Origin: Pirellulales bacterium
GTDB taxonomy: Bacteria > Planctomycetota > Planctomycetia > Pirellulales > JAEUIK01
Direction: 5' to 3'
DNA: 64,000 nt
NCBI GenBank assembly: GCA_019636335.1
Contig: JAHBXR010000025.1
Location: 21,610 to 85,609, forward strand
Shown here: in pieces, positions 60,727 through 64,000 of the stretch
How positions within the stretch are numbered: position 1 is the first letter of the stretch
Layout of the letters: each line of letters begins with the position of its first letter
Made by a program: the position numbers and the translations under genes
The notes under the pieces: generated by a model
Seen by the model: the letters and a program-made list of their open reading frames with translations, nothing else
Database searches by the model: none
Told to the model about the DNA's origin: nothing

Positions 60727-61686
60727 CTATTTTTCCTGGCTGTAGGCCTCGAAAGCCTCGGCGATCTTTGCCGACTTCTCGTCCCCCTGGTGGAAGAGCA
60801 CGCGGTAGCGCAGCGTGAATGACTCGCCCGGCTCGAGCGTGTGCTTGCCGTCCTTGCCCGCGTTGGGTTCGAAGTCGTGCAGTCCGAAGGGGTTCGCCGC
60901 AAACAGCCCGTACGTTCGCACGTGCCAATGCGTGGGAAAACGGAAGCTCGACGGGTGGTTCAACACGGCAATGCCGAGTTCTTCCCCTTCGACCGGCCCG
61001 TGGTAATCGACCCAGGCAGCGCTCTTGGCCCAGGCAGTGCCGTCCGTATCGCCATTGCTGTTGACGATCTTGCCCCCCGACGGGCGTCGCTCCACGTCCA
61101 TCGAGGTGGGAATGCGAATGCCGAACGAGCCTTCCTTCGTGTCGCCGAACGTCACGGCGCTTTCCAGGGCGCGGATCGTGATGTCGAAGTCGATCGCCCG
61201 CAGCTCGCCCACCTGGTGAAACTTGAGCGTCCGCGTGTCTTCGCAGATCTTGTTTCCTTCGCGATCGACCCAATCGTTGTTCGTCACGATCTTGGCCTCG
61301 GCCCCCCCCGACACCTCGACGAAATCGCGATGCACGATCTTGCCGTTCTTCCCCGATTCGCTCCAGAAGTCGATGCCGTTCACGTCACCGTGCGTGAACC
61401 AGAGCGAGCGATGATGGGGATGGTCCATCATCTCCCCCTTGATGCGCTGCATCGGGTAGGCCCGGGTCATGTTCTTGCCCGTCGGTCCCACGATCGGCCA
61501 GAGAATCGGCTTGGGCCCCTTGTCGATCAGGTATTCGGTAAAGACTTCGCCGTCGAGCTTCACCGTGACCCCCTGGTCGTTTCGCTCGACGGCAAACTCG
61601 GCCGCGTCGGCCTTGTCGCTGCAGCAACCATCGCAGGCGCAGCTTGCTCCCAGAACCAACAACAAGGAGAGCGCAGAACGAAACAT
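60727..61686 (-). CDS. Secreted DUF6807 (often mislabelled PmoA) family protein
   Basis: 319 residues with a signal peptide and Cys-rich mature start (LVLGASCACDGCCSDKADA). Fold marks: DHPHHRSLWFTHGDVNGIDFW, CEDTRTLKFHQVGELRAIDFD, FGIRIPTSMDVERRPSGGKIVNSNGDTDG, AWAKSAAWVDYHGPVEGEELG and HWHVRTYGLFAANPFGLHDFE. This family, common in planctomycetes, is often auto-labelled PmoA though it is unrelated to particulate methane monooxygenase; no copper-site or membrane helices are seen. Likely a secreted enzyme or binding protein for carbohydrates; role unknown. Confidence 0.88.
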   Translation of the reverse strand: MFRSALSLLLVLGASCACDGCCSDKADAAEFAVERNDQGVTVKLDGEVFTEYLIDKGPKPILWPIVGPTGKNMTRAYPMQRIKGEMMDHPHHRSLWFTHGDVNGIDFWSESGKNGKIVHRDFVEVSGGAEAKIVTNNDWVDREGNKICEDTRTLKFHQVGELRAIDFDITIRALESAVTFGDTKEGSFGIRIPTSMDVERRPSGGKIVNSNGDTDGTAWAKSAAWVDYHGPVEGEELGIAVLNHPSSFRFPTHWHVRTYGLFAANPFGLHDFEPNAGKDGKHTLEPGESFTLRYRVLFHQGDEKSAKIAEAFEAYSQEK

Positions 61687-61872
61687 GGTCGAATCCCTCT
61701 CGGGCAGTAGGCAGGAAGGAAGTCAGAGGGGCGCAGCAAGGCCCCCGCGACGGACAGGAAATATCGTACCTGCCGCAGGAACCAGATGCTACGGTCGCCG
61801 AATGCCCAAGAAAGACGCCGGCCGAGACGCCATCGATCGGGGCGTCGAAGCAGATTGGTCGCCGCCAAGAAC

Positions 61873-62694
61873 CTAACGCGCGGCTTGTCCTTTCGTCGAG
61901 TTCGCGGTCGTTTCGACCGGTCGACGAAACTCCTTGAAGTCCACCAGCCGGTAGGTGGCCATTTGGTTGCCGATCGTGTCGATGCGTCGTTGATCGTCCG
62001 CGAGCAGCTTCCAGGTAACGTGATGCTCGCTGCGCAGGCGGAAGACTTCCTTGCCGCCGATGGCGCCGTTCGGCCGGGCGGTCATCTCCACCCGGTCGGG
62101 AATCAAATTCCTCTCGCGCAGCGCCTGGTTGACCACCAGTCGAGCAAAGGGGGGCGGAGCGGCTATCTCCAGCACGGGGCTCAGCTTCGTAAAGCCGTCG
62201 GCAAAGTCGCCGTATTGCTGCATCGCTTGGGGCGAGGCCGCTTGTTGCGTCGTGAGTTGGTAGGTAATGAACTCGCTTTCGAGCTCGACCTCTTGCTGCT
62301 TCTCGTCGTACGACTCCTGGAATTCCGGATCCGCCAGGAACTGAAGAAACGGGCTGTCCCCCTTCCGCGCACGTTCGCGCTGGCCTTCCACGTATTCGTC
62401 GATCACCGACATTTGCAGCTCGGTTTTCAACTTGCGCTTCGTGTCGAGCAGAATGAAACGCCCATGTCGCGGATCGAAGATGGTGACTTCCCACGGGCCG
62501 ATCGGCGTGTGGGGAATGTCGTAGACGCGCCCGTCGCGAAACAACGTCGTGGTCGAGTTCAACGGCTGCGCATCGCCCCCCTTGAACACCCGCGTCTCGA
62601 TGCGAAACTCCTCGGCCGCGGAGAATCGAGCGCCCCCCAGCCCCAACGATAAGACGACGCCGAAAAAGATTCCGCGCGAAAGGGAAGTCGACAT
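61873..62694 (-). CDS. Secreted hypothetical protein
   Basis: 273 residues. Signal peptide MSTSLSRGIFFGVVLSLGLGG, cleavage near SAAEE. Then EFRIETRVFKGGDAQPLNST, VYDIPHTPIGPWEVTIFDPR, HGRFILLDTKRKLKTELQMS and an Arg/Glu-rich helical central part (VEGQRERARKGDSPFLQFLAD). The strand-rich N-terminal half and helical middle are suggestive of an outer-membrane or LolA-like beta-sheet protein, but I recognise no motif. Follows the DUF6807 gene by 186 bases on the same strand upstream. Confidence 0.7.
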   Translation of the reverse strand: MSTSLSRGIFFGVVLSLGLGGARFSAAEEFRIETRVFKGGDAQPLNSTTTLFRDGRVYDIPHTPIGPWEVTIFDPRHGRFILLDTKRKLKTELQMSVIDEYVEGQRERARKGDSPFLQFLADPEFQESYDEKQQEVELESEFITYQLTTQQAASPQAMQQYGDFADGFTKLSPVLEIAAPPPFARLVVNQALRERNLIPDRVEMTARPNGAIGGKEVFRLRSEHHVTWKLLADDQRRIDTIGNQMATYRLVDFKEFRRPVETTANSTKGQAAR

Positions 62695-62891
62695 GGGAAG
62701 ATCCTTTCCCGGCTCTGGCGGCCCAGGCTTGGCCCACGAGGGTGTTTCGAAATGCGAGCAGAAGAGGGGCGGAGAATAGCGTCGCGACGGGGCGGCGTAA
62801 ACCGCAACCCGTCACCCTCTTGAACGGTTGAATGGCATCGCGGTGTCTGGCCGCATGCAATGCCGGACAGCACCGCTTGCTCTCCCCGATC

Positions 62892-63890
62892 CTAACGCAA
62901 CGGATTGCTTCTCAGCGTCGTGGCCGGAGCGGGGGGCAGGGAGCGTGGCGCCGTGGCGGTCGGGCGTTTCACTGCCGGCGCTGCTGGCGCTGGCGTCTGC
63001 CAATGCGCGGCGGACTGCACGTCGCGCGATGTTCCGCTTCCACGCAGCGGGTTTTCGCGATGGCGAGTCCACTTGTTCGCCGCCGCATTGTCGAGTGGCT
63101 GCGCGGAGGGAGCCGGTTCGATCAGTTCGGGCACGGCCTCGACCGGTGCCGCTGTGTCAGAAGGGGGTGTTTCGGCGGGGATTGTCTTGATTTGAATCGG
63201 CCCCTGGTTCGCTTCGCTTACGCCGGGCAGTAGTGGCAGGCCCGTCTCATCCAGGCCCTGGGGCTCTTGTTTCGGCGGAATATAGGCTCGCGTTGTCGTA
63301 CGACGTGGCATCTGTGCCAACGCCGGAATATTCCGGCCCTGCGTCTCACGCATCGATTGAGGCAACGAGGGGACCGGGTCGTCATCGAGATCGGCCGGCG
63401 GGGCCAGCGGATTGTCGGGCAGCGTCACCGGTGGCAGCGTCGGCGCCGCGGGCTCGGCTGGCTTCGTGCTAGGACGCGTTGGCGGCGCACTCGGCGGAGT
63501 GGTGGTCGACGGCGGGGCCGTCTCCGCTTCGCTCGGCGGCGTGGTATCGGTCGAATCCGCGGGGAGCGTTTCCGTCGGACTCGCCGGCGTGGGAAGACTC
63601 GGGCCGCGTCGTGGGGCTTGCTCATTTGCCGGAGGCAGCAACTCGGGCATTTCTTCCATGTAGCTGCCGTCGGGCCCCAGCATGGCCGGCGTCGGCATTC
63701 CATGCATGTGTGGCCCGGGCCAGCGACGCCAGCGCGCGGGATAGTAACCATACGATTGAGAGTTCGGCGCGCAGATGCAGTCCTTACCCTTGCTAAGCGG
63801 TGGCGCCGCGTGCGTGTGCGCCGATCCAATCAGCCAACCCACCCAGGCCAGCGCCAGCAGGAATCCAATGGTTCGAGTCGGATTTCGCAT
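62892..63890 (-). CDS. Secreted Pro/Thr-rich planctomycete protein with GYYPxRW motif
   Basis: 332 residues from the Met at 63890 (AAGGAAG upstream). Signal peptide MRNPTRTIGFLLALAWVGWLIGSAHTHA. The mature start holds CICAPNSQSYGYYPARWRRW, resembling the GYxPTxWRxWP motif near the N-terminus of many planctomycete secreted proteins. The remainder is Pro/Thr/Ala-rich with no domain (PPSTTTPPSAPPTRPSTKPA and similar), possibly a wall-spanning or glycosylated linker. Starts 110 bases from the right edge region; the promoter is likely off or near the window end. Confidence 0.7.
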   Translation of the reverse strand: MRNPTRTIGFLLALAWVGWLIGSAHTHAAPPLSKGKDCICAPNSQSYGYYPARWRRWPGPHMHGMPTPAMLGPDGSYMEEMPELLPPANEQAPRRGPSLPTPASPTETLPADSTDTTPPSEAETAPPSTTTPPSAPPTRPSTKPAEPAAPTLPPVTLPDNPLAPPADLDDDPVPSLPQSMRETQGRNIPALAQMPRRTTTRAYIPPKQEPQGLDETGLPLLPGVSEANQGPIQIKTIPAETPPSDTAAPVEAVPELIEPAPSAQPLDNAAANKWTRHRENPLRGSGTSRDVQSAAHWQTPAPAAPAVKRPTATAPRSLPPAPATTLRSNPLR

Positions 63891-64000
63891 GGTCTCGACT
63901 TCCTTGTCGTAGAAAAGGCGCTGCGCCGTTTGTGGCGGCCTAACGAGTTGTTCTGCCATGTGCCAGGCCGATGGCTCACGACCAGTGCTCGACTTTCAAG

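Noticed and set aside
60727..61686. Methane monooxygenase subunit A (PmoA)
   Set aside because: Secreted, no membrane helices; motifs are of DUF6807.
1..64000. tRNA, rRNA, CRISPR array, complete insertion sequence or prophage
   Set aside because: None seen: no clover-leaf-like spacer, no regularly spaced repeats, no transposase, integrase or phage structural motifs.

Overview
This is a G+C-rich, densely coding bacterial chromosome segment, very probably from a planctomycete of the Pirellulales type. The assignment rests on gene content: a DUF1501 protein with a twin-arginine leader, DUF1080 and DUF6807 proteins, a TIGR03009-type secreted protein, a di-heme cytochrome c peroxidase lipoprotein, NfeD/flotillin genes, tetrahydromethanopterin-linked C1 genes (fae, mtdB) next to ordinary bacterial ribosomal genes, and very large secreted proteins resembling no well-known family. 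I saw no tRNA, rRNA, CRISPR array, prophage or intact insertion sequence.

Layout. 1-7200: housekeeping and metabolism (five-bladed propeller glycosidase-like protein, holB, yjbQ, an SDR epimerase, DUF1501, tag, a beta-hydroxyacid dehydrogenase). 7272-12061: a minus-strand membrane operon, long NfeD - short NfeD - FloA - Pro-rich membrane protein. 12271-15000: secreted TIGR03009 protein and cytochrome c peroxidase. 15360-18073: VOC protein, a nonsense-mutated and N-terminally truncated zeta-toxin-like gene with its intact small partner gene, a membrane protein and a CurA-like reductase. 18429-21071: cold-shock protein, TPR protein and RluD-type pseudouridine synthase. 21242-33366: a surface-glycan region on the minus strand, running hldE - GT9 - DegT aminotransferase - epimerase - GT2 - GT-C-like protein - type II thioesterase - SGNH hydrolase, with a second, compositionally different SGNH gene beyond it. 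The first pairs overlap by 4 bases, so at least the proximal part is one transcript.

33573-46203: a conserved hypothetical gene whose leader carries a promoter plus intrinsic terminator, an inositol-monophosphatase family gene, and then the most striking locus of the window: two 4-base-overlapping genes for secreted/membrane proteins of 1139 and 2355 residues. Reading them against each other, the larger looks like an internal fusion of two copies of the module that forms the smaller one, including an internal signal-peptide-like segment. 46505-49270: rimI, YfcE-like phosphoesterase, PlsC-type acyltransferase, DUF1080.

49292-55547: a C1-transfer neighbourhood (ATP-grasp protein, fae, mtdB, and a molybdopterin oxidoreductase fused to pentapeptide repeats), interrupted by a TadG/VWA protein and a CAP-domain protein. 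A near-perfect 30-bp palindrome overlaps the predicted fae promoter. 55585-60514: yraN, rplS, trmD, rpsP, ffh and csrA on the minus strand; rimM is absent from the rpsP-trmD junction. 60727-63890: secreted planctomycete proteins (DUF6807, an unknown, and a Pro/Thr-rich protein with a GYYPxRW-like motif).

All functional calls are from reading the sequence and knowledge of families; no database search was run.
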